In this document: positions 27,318 to 37,075 of the stretch, in pieces | Position numbering within the stretch: position 1 is the stretch's first letter | Layout of the letters: each line of letters starts with the position of its first letter | Source: UBA1723 sp045642085 | GTDB lineage: Bacteria; Bacteroidota; Bacteroidia; Bacteroidales; Paludibacteraceae | Direction: 5' to 3' | Assembly (NCBI GenBank): GCA_045642085.1 | Contig: JAZUIF010000131.1 | Coordinates: 21,704-85,703 of the forward strand | Length of the DNA stretch: 64,000 nt | Notes under the pieces: model-generated | Seen by the model: only the letters and a program-made list of their open reading frames with translations | Told to the model about the DNA's origin: nothing | Database searches by the model: none | Made by a program: the position numbers and the translations under genes

Positions 27318-28307
27318 ATGTTCGCATTTGAATCACCACAATATTTATATTTGGCTCTGCTTATCATTCCAATTACGGCATGGTATATATGGCGTCGAAA
27401 CAAACTGACTGCAAACTTGCAGGTTTCGACTACCAATCCATTCAAGCAAGCGCCAAAAAGTTTGAGATACTATATTCTCCATCTGCCATTCGCACTTAGA
27501 ATGGTGGCATTGGGATTACTCTGTGTCATATTAGCACGACCACAGAGCAATGAGACATGGTCTGACCAAAACGTGGAGGGTATCGACATCATGATGTCAA
27601 TCGATATCTCGGGATCTATGTTGGCCGAAGATTTGAAGCCAAACCGACTTGAGGCAGCGAAGAGCATCAGTTCTGAATTCGTCAACAGCCGTCCAAACGA
27701 CAACATTGGTCTTGTGGTATTTTCAGGAGAAAGTTTCACACAGTGTCCATTGACAACAGACAAGGCAGCATTGTCTCAACTGTTCAGCGTGATCAACGAG
27801 CAGATGATTCAAGCCAATGGTACAGCAATCGGACTTGGTTTGGCGTCAGCTGTAAACAGACTGAAAGATAGTCAGGCAAAATCAAAGGTCATCATCCTTC
27901 TTACCGACGGTTCGAACAACACAGGAGAGATCGACCCATCAATGGCTAGTGAGCTTGCTAAGTCATTTGGAATCCGTGTCTACACCATTGGAGTTGGAAC
28001 CAAAGGTATGGCACCCTACCCTTTCCAGACCGCGTTTGGAATTCAGCGTCAGATGGTGCCAGTTGACATCGACGAAGGCACACTTAAATCAATCTCTGCC
28101 AACACAGATGGAAAATATTTCCGTGCGACAGACAACAAATCTTTGAAAGCTATCTACGAGGAAATCGACCAGCTAGAGAAGACAAAGATCAGTGTGCAAG
28201 AATACAGCAAAAAGAACGAGGAGTACTTGCCATTCGCACTTGCACTGCTTGGTGTAATGCTTCTTGAATTTTTAGTGCGCTATTTGGTAGTGCGTCACAA
28301 TCCATAA
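27318..28307 (+). CDS. batA: Aerotolerance protein BatA (VWA domain)
   Basis: A 329-aa inner-membrane protein: helices near residues 8-25 and 57-73, a VWA domain with the MIDAS motif D96-I-S-G-S100 (SIDISGSMLAED) and the later TDGSNNTGEIDP loop, and a C-terminal helix (FALALLGVMLLEFLVRYL). Bat proteins were named for aerotolerance in Bacteroides; the molecular role is still debated. The metal-binding residues are intact. Next to batB, 26 bases apart. Confidence 0.93.
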   Translation: MFAFESPQYLYLALLIIPITAWYIWRRNKLTANLQVSTTNPFKQAPKSLRYYILHLPFALRMVALGLLCVILARPQSNETWSDQNVEGIDIMMSIDISGSMLAEDLKPNRLEAAKSISSEFVNSRPNDNIGLVVFSGESFTQCPLTTDKAALSQLFSVINEQMIQANGTAIGLGLASAVNRLKDSQAKSKVIILLTDGSNNTGEIDPSMASELAKSFGIRVYTIGVGTKGMAPYPFQTAFGIQRQMVPVDIDEGTLKSISANTDGKYFRATDNKSLKAIYEEIDQLEKTKISVQEYSKKNEEYLPFALALLGVMLLEFLVRYLVVRHNP

Positions 28308-28333
28308 GAGCCACAACCTATAAGAAAAAGAGT

Positions 28334-29347
28334 ATGTTTAGATTTGCAAATTCAGAATATCTATATCTGCTTTTCGCACTGATACCGATGGCAGTGATTT
28401 TCGGTTACGCGATGTTTCGCAGAAGCCGAAACCTGAAGAAATTCGGAAACTATCAGATTCTAAAGCAATTCATGCCAGGATATACCACTTGGAGATACTA
28501 CCTTAAGTGTGCATTGTTTTTGATTGCACTTGCTGGAGCTATCTTCGTAGCAGCTCGTCCTCAGTTCGGATCCAAGCTAGAGATGGTGAAGAGAAAAGGT
28601 GTTGAGGTTATGATCGCAATGGACGTATCCAACTCCATGCTTTGTGAGGACATCAAACCAAGCCGTCTCCAGAAGTCAAAACAGATGATCTATAAATTTG
28701 TCGACGGAATGGAGAACGACAAACTTGGATTGATTGTGTTTGCCGGGCAAGCCTTTACTCAGCTACCTATGACTGCCGACTACAGTGCAGCCAAGATGTA
28801 TGCGTCAAATATCAGTACAGGAGTCATTCCGACACAGGGTACAGCAATTGGCGCTGCAATCAAGATGGCTGTAAACGGATTCAGTAGTAAGACAAACGTA
28901 GGAAAAGCCATCATAGTTATTACCGATGGAGAAAACCACGAAGACGACGCTATTGAGCAGGCTAAAGCAGCTTACGAAAGCGGAATACAGGTACATGTTA
29001 TCGGAATCGGAAAACCAGAAGGAGCACCTATTCCAGATGGCCACGGAAGTTTCAGAAAAGACATTGACGGACAAACAGTCATCACTAAGCTAAACGAGCA
29101 GATGGCATCTGAGATTGCAGCCGCTGGAGGTGGAATGTATGTCAGAGCAGACAACACTAACAATGCTTTGAAATACATCCAGACAGAGCTAGACAAGTCG
29201 GCAAAAGGAGACGTGGAAAGCAAAGTCTACACCGATTTTGACGAGCAGTTCCAGACAATCGCATGGATTGTATTCGTAATTCTTATTCTTGAGATATTTA
29301 TCAAAGAGAGAAAGAATAAATTCCTTTCTAAATTCAAACTATTTTAG
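28334..29347 (+). CDS. batB: Aerotolerance protein BatB (VWA domain)
   Basis: A 337-aa paralogue of BatA with the same plan: two N-terminal helices, a VWA domain with the MIDAS motif D97-V-S-N-S101 (AMDVSNSMLCED), TDGENHEDDAIEQA, and a C-terminal helix (IAWIVFVILILEIFI) with a short basic tail. It is expected to form a heteromeric membrane complex with BatA. Gene order batA-batB-batC is preserved. Confidence 0.93.
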   Translation: MFRFANSEYLYLLFALIPMAVIFGYAMFRRSRNLKKFGNYQILKQFMPGYTTWRYYLKCALFLIALAGAIFVAARPQFGSKLEMVKRKGVEVMIAMDVSNSMLCEDIKPSRLQKSKQMIYKFVDGMENDKLGLIVFAGQAFTQLPMTADYSAAKMYASNISTGVIPTQGTAIGAAIKMAVNGFSSKTNVGKAIIVITDGENHEDDAIEQAKAAYESGIQVHVIGIGKPEGAPIPDGHGSFRKDIDGQTVITKLNEQMASEIAAAGGGMYVRADNTNNALKYIQTELDKSAKGDVESKVYTDFDEQFQTIAWIVFVILILEIFIKERKNKFLSKFKLF

Positions 29348-29369
29348 AACCGTCTAATTAACATTGACT

Positions 29370-30074
29370 ATGAACAAGACAATGATAAATAAATTGTTAG
29401 CGTCAACAATAGTTACACTTTTCACTCTTCCGTCGTACGCGTCGAACCCAGAGGATGAATTTATCCGCAAAGGAAACGACAAATACGAGGCTAAAGATTA
29501 TAAAGGTGCAGAAGACGAATATAGAAAAGCTTTGGATAAAAATGTGGCATCCAAAATCGCAAACTACAATATGGGTAACACCTTCTATCGTAGAAACGAA
29601 TACGATTCCGCAATAGAGAACTACAAGCAGGCGATAAGCGAGAAAAACAGCAACAAGGAGAATGCTGCTATCATGCACAATATTGGCAACACTTATCTTC
29701 AAAACAAAAAATATGAAGAGAGTATCGATGCCTACAAGAAGAGTTTGAAGCTTAATCCTGACGACGAAGACACACGTTACAATCTTGCGTATGCAAAGAA
29801 GATGTTGCAGATTCAGCAGCAACAGCAACAGAATCAGCAAAATCAACAGCAGCAACAGCAACAGAATCAGGACCAACAGCCGCCTAAGGACGGAAAAGAG
29901 CAAGAGAATCACGACCAAAGAGATGATGCTCGTGAAGGAGAACATCATATGGACCAGAATTCAGCACGTCAATTGCTAGAGGCTCTAGAAAGAGATGAAA
30001 AAGAGAAGCAAGACGAAAGAATGAAGGAACAGATGAAGAATGCAAAAAAGAAAAGAATAGAGAAAGACTGGTAG
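29370..30074 (+). CDS. batC: Aerotolerance protein BatC (TPR domain)
   Basis: A 234-aa exported protein with a signal peptide (LLASTIVTLFTLPSYA) and three to four TPR units, clearest in AIMHNIGNTYLQNKKYEESI and AYKKSLKLNPDDEDTRYNLA. A Gln-rich low-complexity stretch follows (about residues 150-175, nearly all Q and N), then a charged tail rich in E, K and R. The ATG at 29370 is chosen over a TTG two codons earlier. It ends 78 bases before batD, where a separate promoter box occurs. Confidence 0.88.
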   Translation: MNKTMINKLLASTIVTLFTLPSYASNPEDEFIRKGNDKYEAKDYKGAEDEYRKALDKNVASKIANYNMGNTFYRRNEYDSAIENYKQAISEKNSNKENAAIMHNIGNTYLQNKKYEESIDAYKKSLKLNPDDEDTRYNLAYAKKMLQIQQQQQQNQQNQQQQQQQNQDQQPPKDGKEQENHDQRDDAREGEHHMDQNSARQLLEALERDEKEKQDERMKEQMKNAKKKRIEKDW

Positions 30075-30094
30075 TAAAATACCAGAAATTTGAT

Positions 30095-30102
30095 TATTTT
30101 TG
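30095..30102 (+). promoter_or_regulatory. Internal -7 promoter box before batD
   Basis: TATTTTTG fits TAnnTTTG, 50 bases upstream of batD and inside the Bat operon. A small hairpin (GACGC 30111-30115 with GCGTC) lies in the would-be leader. Confidence 0.45.
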
Positions 30103-30152
30103 CATTTAAAGACGCATTGACGAGCGTCTAAGGCATATTTATTTAAAGGAAA

Positions 30153-31991
30153 ATGAAAAAGATATTAGCCATACTACTGACTTTAGCATTTTGTGTGACG
30201 TCAGTCTTTGCAGCAGGAGATGTTTCGTTCGTAGCGAAAGCAGATAATGTTGTGGCTGTAGGACAGAAGTTCAACCTAACGTTTACACTCAACAATGCGC
30301 AATCAGACAATGTACAGCTACCGCTTGAATCATTGTCGGATTTCACAATTCTTTATGGACCTCAGCAGTCGACTAGCCAGAGTTTCCAAAGTGTCAATGG
30401 ACAGGTTACCAGAACCAGTTCTACGACATACACATATGTGTTGACTCCTAACAAAGAAGGTTCATTTACAATTTCTCCAGCTAAAGCAACTGTTGGAGAT
30501 AAAATTGTGCGTTCCAATGCATTGGTCATTAAAGTAATCAAAGGAGAGACTAATACAAACCAAGGATCTCAGAGAGCACAAAGTTCAAGCAATAGCACAA
30601 CAATTGACGACAACGACTTGTTCATCCGCACAGAATTGTCAAAGACAAAAATGTATGAGCAGGAGCAGTTTGTTGCCACAACTAAAGTTTACTACCGCGT
30701 CGCTCTACGTGGTTTTGACGATTATAAATTGCCTGAATACAAAGGATTCATCTCTCAGGAGATTGAAGTTCCAGAAGCCACACGCCAAAGCAAAGAGAAT
30801 GTAAACGGAAAAGTATACAACACTTATATCCTTAAACAATGTGTGTTGATTCCACAGAAAAGTGGAGCACAGGAGTTGGAGAAAGGAAACATTACCGCTG
30901 TTGTACAGGTACGTGTACAAGGTGGCGGTGGAGGATTCTTCGGAGACATGTTTACATCTGTAAGAGAGTTAAAGAAGAATTTGACTATTCCTGGAGTTAA
31001 AATCAATGTTCAGGAGTTACCAAAGAATGGCAAGCCTGCAGATTTTAGCGGTGCTGTTGGTTCATTCTCAATGAACACTACAATCACTCCAGAAAACGGA
31101 TACAAGACAAATGATGCAATCAATGTCAAAGTCAAGATCAATGGTAGTGGTAATCTTAAGTATGCCAAGAATCCAGAGATCAAATTCCCTACTGACTTCG
31201 AACTATACGATCCAAAAGTAACTGCAAAAATCAAAGCATCAGACGCGGGACTTAACGGAAGTAAGGAGATTGAGTATCTTGCTATCGCACGCTACCCTGG
31301 TGAGTATGTGATTCCATCAGCTGAATTTAGCTACTTTGATACAAAGACAAAATCTTACAAGACTCTAAAGACACCAGAGTACAAGATTAATGTCGAGAAG
31401 GGAGCTGAGACTATGGACAATCAGACTGTAGTTTCAAACTACACTAACAAGGAGAGCATCAAGTATCTTGGCACAAGTGAGATCCGCTACATCAATACAA
31501 AGGATATGAACACAACGCCTAAGGACGACTTTTTGTTTGGTTCTATGGCATTCTACCTATGGTTTATCATTCCTTTGGTATTGTTTATCATCGCCTACTT
31601 ATTCCTAAGAAAGTTGGCAGAAGAGAACAGTAACATTGCATTGGTGAAGAAGAAGAAAGCCAACAAGCAGGCGTTGAAGAGATTGGCCACAGCAAAATCA
31701 TTCCTTGACAAGGAAGATTTGAAGTCATTCTACGACGAGACAATCAAAGCAATCACAGGATTCGTTGGAGATAAATTCAACATTCCATTAGCTCAACAGA
31801 GCAAGGATGCTTTGGAAGAGATATTGAAAGAGAAAGGTTTGAAAGAAGAGACAATCAGCCAATTCTCTAAGATTCTTGACACTTGCCAGTTTGCTCGATT
31901 CGCTCCTGCAGCAGTCAAGGAGTCTCCAAAAGAGATCTACGAAAACGCAATTGCTCTAATCAACAGCATTGAAGAGGAGGTAAAAAAATGA
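30153..31991 (+). CDS. batD: Aerotolerance protein BatD
   Basis: A 612-aa protein with a signal peptide (residues 1-20), several Ig-like/oxygen-tolerance domains (DVSFVAKADNVVAVGQKFNL; later GSFSMNTTITPENGYKTND), one membrane helix (FYLWFIIPLVLFIIAYLFL) and a cytoplasmic helical domain of about 140 residues (ALKRLATAKSFLDKEDL). This matches the BatD family. Its stop overlaps the batE start by four bases, so the two are coupled. Confidence 0.93.
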   Translation: MKKILAILLTLAFCVTSVFAAGDVSFVAKADNVVAVGQKFNLTFTLNNAQSDNVQLPLESLSDFTILYGPQQSTSQSFQSVNGQVTRTSSTTYTYVLTPNKEGSFTISPAKATVGDKIVRSNALVIKVIKGETNTNQGSQRAQSSSNSTTIDDNDLFIRTELSKTKMYEQEQFVATTKVYYRVALRGFDDYKLPEYKGFISQEIEVPEATRQSKENVNGKVYNTYILKQCVLIPQKSGAQELEKGNITAVVQVRVQGGGGGFFGDMFTSVRELKKNLTIPGVKINVQELPKNGKPADFSGAVGSFSMNTTITPENGYKTNDAINVKVKINGSGNLKYAKNPEIKFPTDFELYDPKVTAKIKASDAGLNGSKEIEYLAIARYPGEYVIPSAEFSYFDTKTKSYKTLKTPEYKINVEKGAETMDNQTVVSNYTNKESIKYLGTSEIRYINTKDMNTTPKDDFLFGSMAFYLWFIIPLVLFIIAYLFLRKLAEENSNIALVKKKKANKQALKRLATAKSFLDKEDLKSFYDETIKAITGFVGDKFNIPLAQQSKDALEEILKEKGLKEETISQFSKILDTCQFARFAPAAVKESPKEIYENAIALINSIEEEVKK

Positions 31992-32749
31992 AGACAATGA
32001 AAAACATAGTTCTATCGATCATATTGTCGCTATCTGTATTCAGTGCATGGGCAACAGCAGATAGCAGAATCATAGAAGGAAATGCAGCATATTCAAACAA
32101 CAAGTTTGACGAAGCCATTGCCAAATATGAGGATTTATTGAAGACACAGGAGAGTGCAGCCCTATATTATAATTTGGGCAACGCATACTATAAAACTGGA
32201 AAACTAGGAGCAGCCATTTTGAATTACGAAAGAGCTATTCTGTTGGATCCAAATGATGGAGATATCAGAACAAACCTTGAGTTGGCTAAAGCTCAGACTG
32301 TCGACAAAGATGAGACAGCAGTTGACCAGTTGGCAATCTCAGAATGGATTCGTAGTTTTGTGAACCTATACAGTTCTGACGCTTGGGCAAAGATGTCTAT
32401 CATCTTTTTCCTTCTAACTTTGGTAGGAGCATCTCTTTATCTATACGTTAAGTCAATAGCTGTACGTAAGATAGGGTTTGTCGGAGCAATTCTGACATTC
32501 TTGGTATGTCTCGTAAGTTTCTTCAGTGCAAAGAGTGCCAAAGATAAAATCACAGCACACGAATATGCAATCGTATTCACTCCATCTGTGACAGCAAAGA
32601 GTTCTCCAAAGGACAATGCGACTGACGCTTTAGTACTTCATGAAGGTACAAAAGTAATGGTGAAACAGCAAGTTAAAGACTGGTATGAGATTGAAACAAG
32701 CGGTGGACATAGAGCTTGGATCAAGACATCAGATGCAGAGAAGATTTAA
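31988..32749 (+). CDS. batE: Aerotolerance protein BatE (TPR and SH3 domains)
   Basis: A 253-aa protein: signal peptide (to ATADS), two TPR units (AAYSNNKFDEAIAKYEDLL; ALYYNLGNAYYKTGKLGAAI), two membrane helices (about residues 137-155 and 160-178) and a C-terminal bacterial SH3 domain (KDNATDALVLHEGTKVMVKQ then WYEIETSGGHRAWI). It overlaps batD by 4 bases (ATGA) and is the last gene of the operon, followed by a hairpin at 32751-32800. Confidence 0.92.
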   Translation: MKTMKNIVLSIILSLSVFSAWATADSRIIEGNAAYSNNKFDEAIAKYEDLLKTQESAALYYNLGNAYYKTGKLGAAILNYERAILLDPNDGDIRTNLELAKAQTVDKDETAVDQLAISEWIRSFVNLYSSDAWAKMSIIFFLLTLVGASLYLYVKSIAVRKIGFVGAILTFLVCLVSFFSAKSAKDKITAHEYAIVFTPSVTAKSSPKDNATDALVLHEGTKVMVKQQVKDWYEIETSGGHRAWIKTSDAEKI

Positions 32750-32750
32750 T

Positions 32751-32800
32751 AAAATGCTAAATGCTAAATAAACATCAAAATTTAGTATTTAGCATTTTTA
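32751..32800 (+). terminator. Terminator of the Bat operon
   Basis: AAAATGCTAAAT pairs with ATTTAGCATTTT; each arm contains a second partial copy (CTAAAT / ATTTAG), and T-rich sequence follows. The AT-rich stem is long but only moderately stable. Confidence 0.7.
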
Positions 32801-32815
32801 ATTCAGAATTGATTT

Positions 32816-34042
32816 ATGCATAATAATCTAAATAAATTAGTTGAACGCTTTTTCAACTACGTCAAGATTGACACCCAATCTGACGAAAACACTCACACAA
32901 CACCGTCGACAGCATCACAAGGTTATTTCGCAGAGATGTTGGCCAACGAATTGGAAGAACTTGGATTACAGGATGTACATATCAGTCGACACTCCATCGT
33001 AACAGCTACTATCCCAGCCAACTGTGATTGTGACGCTCCAACAATCGGATTCATCGCCCACATGGATACAAGTCCAGAGACATCTGGTGCAAATGTAAAA
33101 CCACAGGTGGTTAAGTTTGAAGGCGACACTCTAGTCATCAACGAGAAGCTTGACATCAAGATAAGTGCGAGAGAGTATAAAGAGCTAAACAACTACATCG
33201 GAGAGGAGATAATCACATCCGATGGCACTACCCTACTTGGAGCTGACGATAAAGCAGGAATTGCAGAAATAGTGACAGCAGCTGAGTATCTAATTCAACA
33301 TCCAGAAGTAAAACACGGTAAGATACGTGTCGCCTTTACTCCAGACGAAGAGATTGGAGAGGGAGCAGACCATTTCAATGTAGAGAAATTTGGTGCTGAT
33401 TTTGCTTACACACTTGACGGAGGCGGAGTAGGAGAAATAGAATATGAAAATTTCAACGCCGCAGCCGCAACAATCAAATTCACAGGACATAATATCCATC
33501 CAGGATACGCATTGGGCAAGATGGTCAACGCCAACCGTCTTATCTCCGATTTCATGAATATGCTTCCAGAAGATGAGACTCCAGAGACAACAGACGGCTA
33601 CAAAGGATTCTTCCACGTCACAGGAATGGAATCATCCGTGACTTCAGGGGAGATTAACCTAATCATCCGTGATTTCGATGAGAAGAGTTTTGTCGACAGA
33701 AAAGAGTATTTGCAACGCGTGGTTGACGCTTTGAACGCTCATTATAAGAATGGCAAAGTCGAGTTGGAAATCAGAGACCAATATGCCAATATGAAGCAGG
33801 AGATTGAGAAAGTGCCACACGTTGTGGATAGAGCAATCAATGCGATGAAGACGCTCGACATCACACCGGTTGTAGTGCCAATTCGTGGAGGAACAGATGG
33901 AGCTAGACTTTCATTCATGGGACTACCCTGCCCTAATCTGTTTGCTGGCGGACATAATTTCCATTCCAACACAGAATATGTCCCAGTGAAATCAATGAAA
34001 GCAGCGATGGACGTGATCATCGAAATTGCAAAATGTTGTTGA
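32816..34042 (+). CDS. pepT: Peptidase T (tripeptidase)
   Basis: M20 family dinuclear zinc aminotripeptidase of the cytoplasm, 408 aa. The metal ligands and catalytic residues are in place: HMDTSPE (first His and the Asp two residues on), LLGADDKAGIAE (bridging Asp), TPDEEIGEGADHF (catalytic Glu and ligand Glu), TLDGGG (Asp ligand) and the final His in AGGHNFHSNTEYV. The internal dimerisation domain contains GHNIHPGYA. It is followed 7 bases later by a small gene of unknown function. Confidence 0.96.
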   Translation: MHNNLNKLVERFFNYVKIDTQSDENTHTTPSTASQGYFAEMLANELEELGLQDVHISRHSIVTATIPANCDCDAPTIGFIAHMDTSPETSGANVKPQVVKFEGDTLVINEKLDIKISAREYKELNNYIGEEIITSDGTTLLGADDKAGIAEIVTAAEYLIQHPEVKHGKIRVAFTPDEEIGEGADHFNVEKFGADFAYTLDGGGVGEIEYENFNAAAATIKFTGHNIHPGYALGKMVNANRLISDFMNMLPEDETPETTDGYKGFFHVTGMESSVTSGEINLIIRDFDEKSFVDRKEYLQRVVDALNAHYKNGKVELEIRDQYANMKQEIEKVPHVVDRAINAMKTLDITPVVVPIRGGTDGARLSFMGLPCPNLFAGGHNFHSNTEYVPVKSMKAAMDVIIEIAKCC

Positions 34043-34049
34043 TTAGACG

Positions 34050-34526
34050 ATGTTGGAAATCACTCTTGACATTGTAGAGCAATCGTTGGAGATTATTCAC
34101 GGCAAAGATCCTCAGAATAAAGATGAGTTTTTCTTGAATCTTGCCGCAGTAAATCTTCTTAATGCAGCGGCAAAGAAAAAAGAGTTCAAGGGAGTTTTGC
34201 AATATAAATACATCAAACGGCAAGCCACATATCTTTTTTCTCTTTGGGTTGCAGACCATACACTAGCCGATGAAGCATCGTATGATATTGCCGACAAATG
34301 TCTGTATATAAGATGCTATACGTTACAGTTTAGTTTCCATTTCATCTTCGACAAATACAAGCCGATTGAGGAATTTATTCATTCTGCCGACAATAAGGCG
34401 ACGACATGGGATGGAGTCCGGCTACAACCGATTGCAGTCGACATTCTGAATGTCGCAGTCGACAATATAGATAATCCAGAATCAAATATTTTGGAATACA
34501 TCAATGGAATAAAGAATAACGAATAA
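34050..34526 (+). CDS. Hypothetical protein downstream of pepT
   Basis: I do not recognise this 158-aa protein. It is soluble and mixed alpha/beta, with no signal peptide or membrane helix; aromatic-rich stretches (YTLQFSFHFIFDKYKP) and an acidic C-terminus are visible. It begins 7 bases after pepT, so it is likely co-transcribed. Codon use is like its neighbours', including several GTCGAC hexamers, which supports a real resident gene. Confidence 0.7.
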   Translation: MLEITLDIVEQSLEIIHGKDPQNKDEFFLNLAAVNLLNAAAKKKEFKGVLQYKYIKRQATYLFSLWVADHTLADEASYDIADKCLYIRCYTLQFSFHFIFDKYKPIEEFIHSADNKATTWDGVRLQPIAVDILNVAVDNIDNPESNILEYINGIKNNE

Positions 34527-34597
34527 CCGAAGTAAAAATCTTTGGATGTTTTAATATTCTTTTTACTACTATTAATGCAATAAAAACATAATGCTTA

Positions 34598-34612
34598 TCG
34601 TTATATAAACGA
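34598..34612. promoter_or_regulatory. Short inverted repeat upstream of the TonB receptor
   Basis: TCGTT and AACGA arms around ATATA, 35 bases before the receptor start codon. It might be an operator or sigma-factor site; no TAnnTTTG box is present in the 120-base gap. Confidence 0.3.
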
Positions 34613-34646
34613 AAGTTAATGAAATTAATAATGCGATATTAAACAC

Positions 34647-37064
34647 ATGAAGTTTATTAAATCCACACTCTGCTCATTAGCAATGAGCACTGCAGTCGCA
34701 GCCACAGGTCAAACCAAGACCATCGCAGGATATGTGACTGATGCAAACTCAGGAGAAACTCTTATTGGAGCTTATGTTATGACTCCAGACGGAAAGAGAG
34801 GAACAGAGACTAACCAATACGGTTATTTCGTACTTACATTACCAGAAGGGCAAAATCAGATTATTGCGTCCTACGTAAGCTATTCAGAGAAACAATTGAC
34901 TTTCAATTTGAAGAATGACACAACTGTCAGAATCAAACTGGAGCCAGACAACCAGTTGGAAGAGTTGGTCGTAACCGCAAAAGAGATAAAGAGAGACCAT
35001 AGATTAGAGGAGACAGTAATCAGTAAAGAGGTTATCTCTCCAGAACTTTTAAATGTGCTTCCCGCAATGCTTGGAGAGCCAGACCTTGTTAAGACTGTGC
35101 AAATGCTACCAGGAGTGCAGAGTGGTACAGAAGGTTCATCCGGACTATATGTACGTGGTGGGTCGCCAGATGAAAACCTAATTCTGCTTGATGATGTGCC
35201 AATTTACAATGTGACACACCTATTTGGATTCTTCTCCGTATTCAATTCAGATGCCATTAAGACTGTCAACCTACATAAAGGAGGCTTCCCTGCCCGATTT
35301 GGAGGAAGACTCTCATCTGTGATGGACATCCACACTAAAGACGGAAACGACCAAGAGATTCACGGAGCCGCACAAATTGGTCTGCTATCATCTAAATTCA
35401 GTCTTGAAGGACCAATAGTAAAAGAAAAAACAACATTCTTCGTGTCAGCAAGAAGAACATACTTTGATGTCTTATCAAAACCATTCATGCCAGACGATGA
35501 AAAGTTTGGATACTTTTTCTGGGATTTGAACGCAAAACTCAGCCATAAATTCAACGACAAGCATCGTTTGTATTTCAGCATATATTCAGGTAGAGACAAA
35601 TTAAGTTTCGAAGAAGATGAAGAAAATTACGAATCAGAAATGGCTTTAGGATGGGGAAACCTCACATCCGCGCTTAGATGGAACTTCATGATTCACAACA
35701 AACTGTTCATGAATACAACCGTCGCATTCTCAAAATACAAATTCTTTACCGAGTTTAGTGATGTAGACTACGACTTCCAAACACACAAGAAAGAGTATGA
35801 GATGAACTTAAACTATACATCTCAAATCAAAGACTGGAGCTTTAAGAACACATTCACATACACTCCAAACAACAAACATGAGATAAAGTTTGGAGAAGCC
35901 CTCATTATGCACTCCTTCGAACCAGGAGAGCAAGGATTCTATCAAAAATGGGCTGAAGAAGAAGATTCGAATGGCAACGACTATAATACTGACACAACAA
36001 TCCACTCGTCAGTCAAGAAGCCGACAGAATGCAACCTATTCGTCGAGGATGAATTCAAGATAACCAAAAGAATAAATCTAAATATTGGTTTGCATGCGTC
36101 GCTCTTCAATGTCGACAATAAGACATACACATCAATAGAGCCACGTCTTTCATTCGCAGCTCATCCTACAGAAAAATTCACAATAAAAGCAGCATACAGC
36201 AGAATGCGTCAGTATCTGCATCTATTGTCGAATTCGACAGTCGGATTACCAACAGACCTTTGGGTACCAGTGACAGGCGATATCAAACCAGTCAATTCTC
36301 ACCAATCGGCAATAGGATTCGTGTTCGGCTTACCTAACGACTTCCTTTTTGCCATAGAAGGATACTATAAATCAATGGATAATATCATTGAATACAAAGA
36401 AGGAGCCAGCATGGTTTCCAACTCCGCATGGGAAGATAAAGTGGAAATGGGAAAAGGCAGGTCGAAAGGTGTAGAGATGATGTTGAAAAAAGAAGTTGGA
36501 AAGACAACAGGTTGGATAGCCTATACCTTGTCTAAATCAGAACGTCAATTCGACGAAATCAATCAAGGCAAATGGTTCCCATCCAACTATGACAGGACAC
36601 ACGACATAAGCATCGTATTGAATCATAAATTCTCACAAAAAGTGGACATTGGAGCGACTTGGGTATTCGGTAGAGGTTATCCATTCACAATGAAGACTCA
36701 TTCAATTTTAGCAGCAAGTCTACATTATGATGACAACAGTGGCAATTTACCACCAATATACAACCAGAATGTTGTAAATACTTATGATGAGCATGATTGT
36801 GACAACAGAGTCGATTTCACATCGAGCCGCAACAATTATCGTATGGAGAATTATCACAGACTTGACCTAGGCGTCAATTTCCATCGTCAGAAAGAAGGAA
36901 GTAAGATTAAGCGTCAACTATCTTGCAGTGTGTTTAATGTCTACAATCGACATAATCCATACATGTATCGATTTGAGACAGACAAAGAAGAAAACAGAAA
37001 GAAATTGATGAAACTTTCTATTTTCCCTATAATTCCATCAATCTCATATTCTATAAAATTTTAA
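34647..37064 (+). CDS. TonB-dependent receptor with carboxypeptidase-like regulatory domain
   Basis: An 805-aa outer-membrane transporter. A signal peptide (about residues 1-20) leads into a CarboxypepD-reg-like beta-sandwich (KTIAGYVTDANSGETLIGAYV to KLEPD, about 24-107), a plug domain (VKTVQMLPGVQSGTEGSSGL, YVRGGSPDENLILLDDVPIY) and a 22-strand-type barrel ending in SYSIKF with a terminal Phe. The downstream DUF4249 lipoprotein is its usual partner in Bacteroidota. The imported ligand is unknown; this pair is not the SusC/SusD glycan type. Confidence 0.92.
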   Translation: MKFIKSTLCSLAMSTAVAATGQTKTIAGYVTDANSGETLIGAYVMTPDGKRGTETNQYGYFVLTLPEGQNQIIASYVSYSEKQLTFNLKNDTTVRIKLEPDNQLEELVVTAKEIKRDHRLEETVISKEVISPELLNVLPAMLGEPDLVKTVQMLPGVQSGTEGSSGLYVRGGSPDENLILLDDVPIYNVTHLFGFFSVFNSDAIKTVNLHKGGFPARFGGRLSSVMDIHTKDGNDQEIHGAAQIGLLSSKFSLEGPIVKEKTTFFVSARRTYFDVLSKPFMPDDEKFGYFFWDLNAKLSHKFNDKHRLYFSIYSGRDKLSFEEDEENYESEMALGWGNLTSALRWNFMIHNKLFMNTTVAFSKYKFFTEFSDVDYDFQTHKKEYEMNLNYTSQIKDWSFKNTFTYTPNNKHEIKFGEALIMHSFEPGEQGFYQKWAEEEDSNGNDYNTDTTIHSSVKKPTECNLFVEDEFKITKRINLNIGLHASLFNVDNKTYTSIEPRLSFAAHPTEKFTIKAAYSRMRQYLHLLSNSTVGLPTDLWVPVTGDIKPVNSHQSAIGFVFGLPNDFLFAIEGYYKSMDNIIEYKEGASMVSNSAWEDKVEMGKGRSKGVEMMLKKEVGKTTGWIAYTLSKSERQFDEINQGKWFPSNYDRTHDISIVLNHKFSQKVDIGATWVFGRGYPFTMKTHSILAASLHYDDNSGNLPPIYNQNVVNTYDEHDCDNRVDFTSSRNNYRMENYHRLDLGVNFHRQKEGSKIKRQLSCSVFNVYNRHNPYMYRFETDKEENRKKLMKLSIFPIIPSISYSIKF

Positions 37065-37075
37065 AAAATAATACA

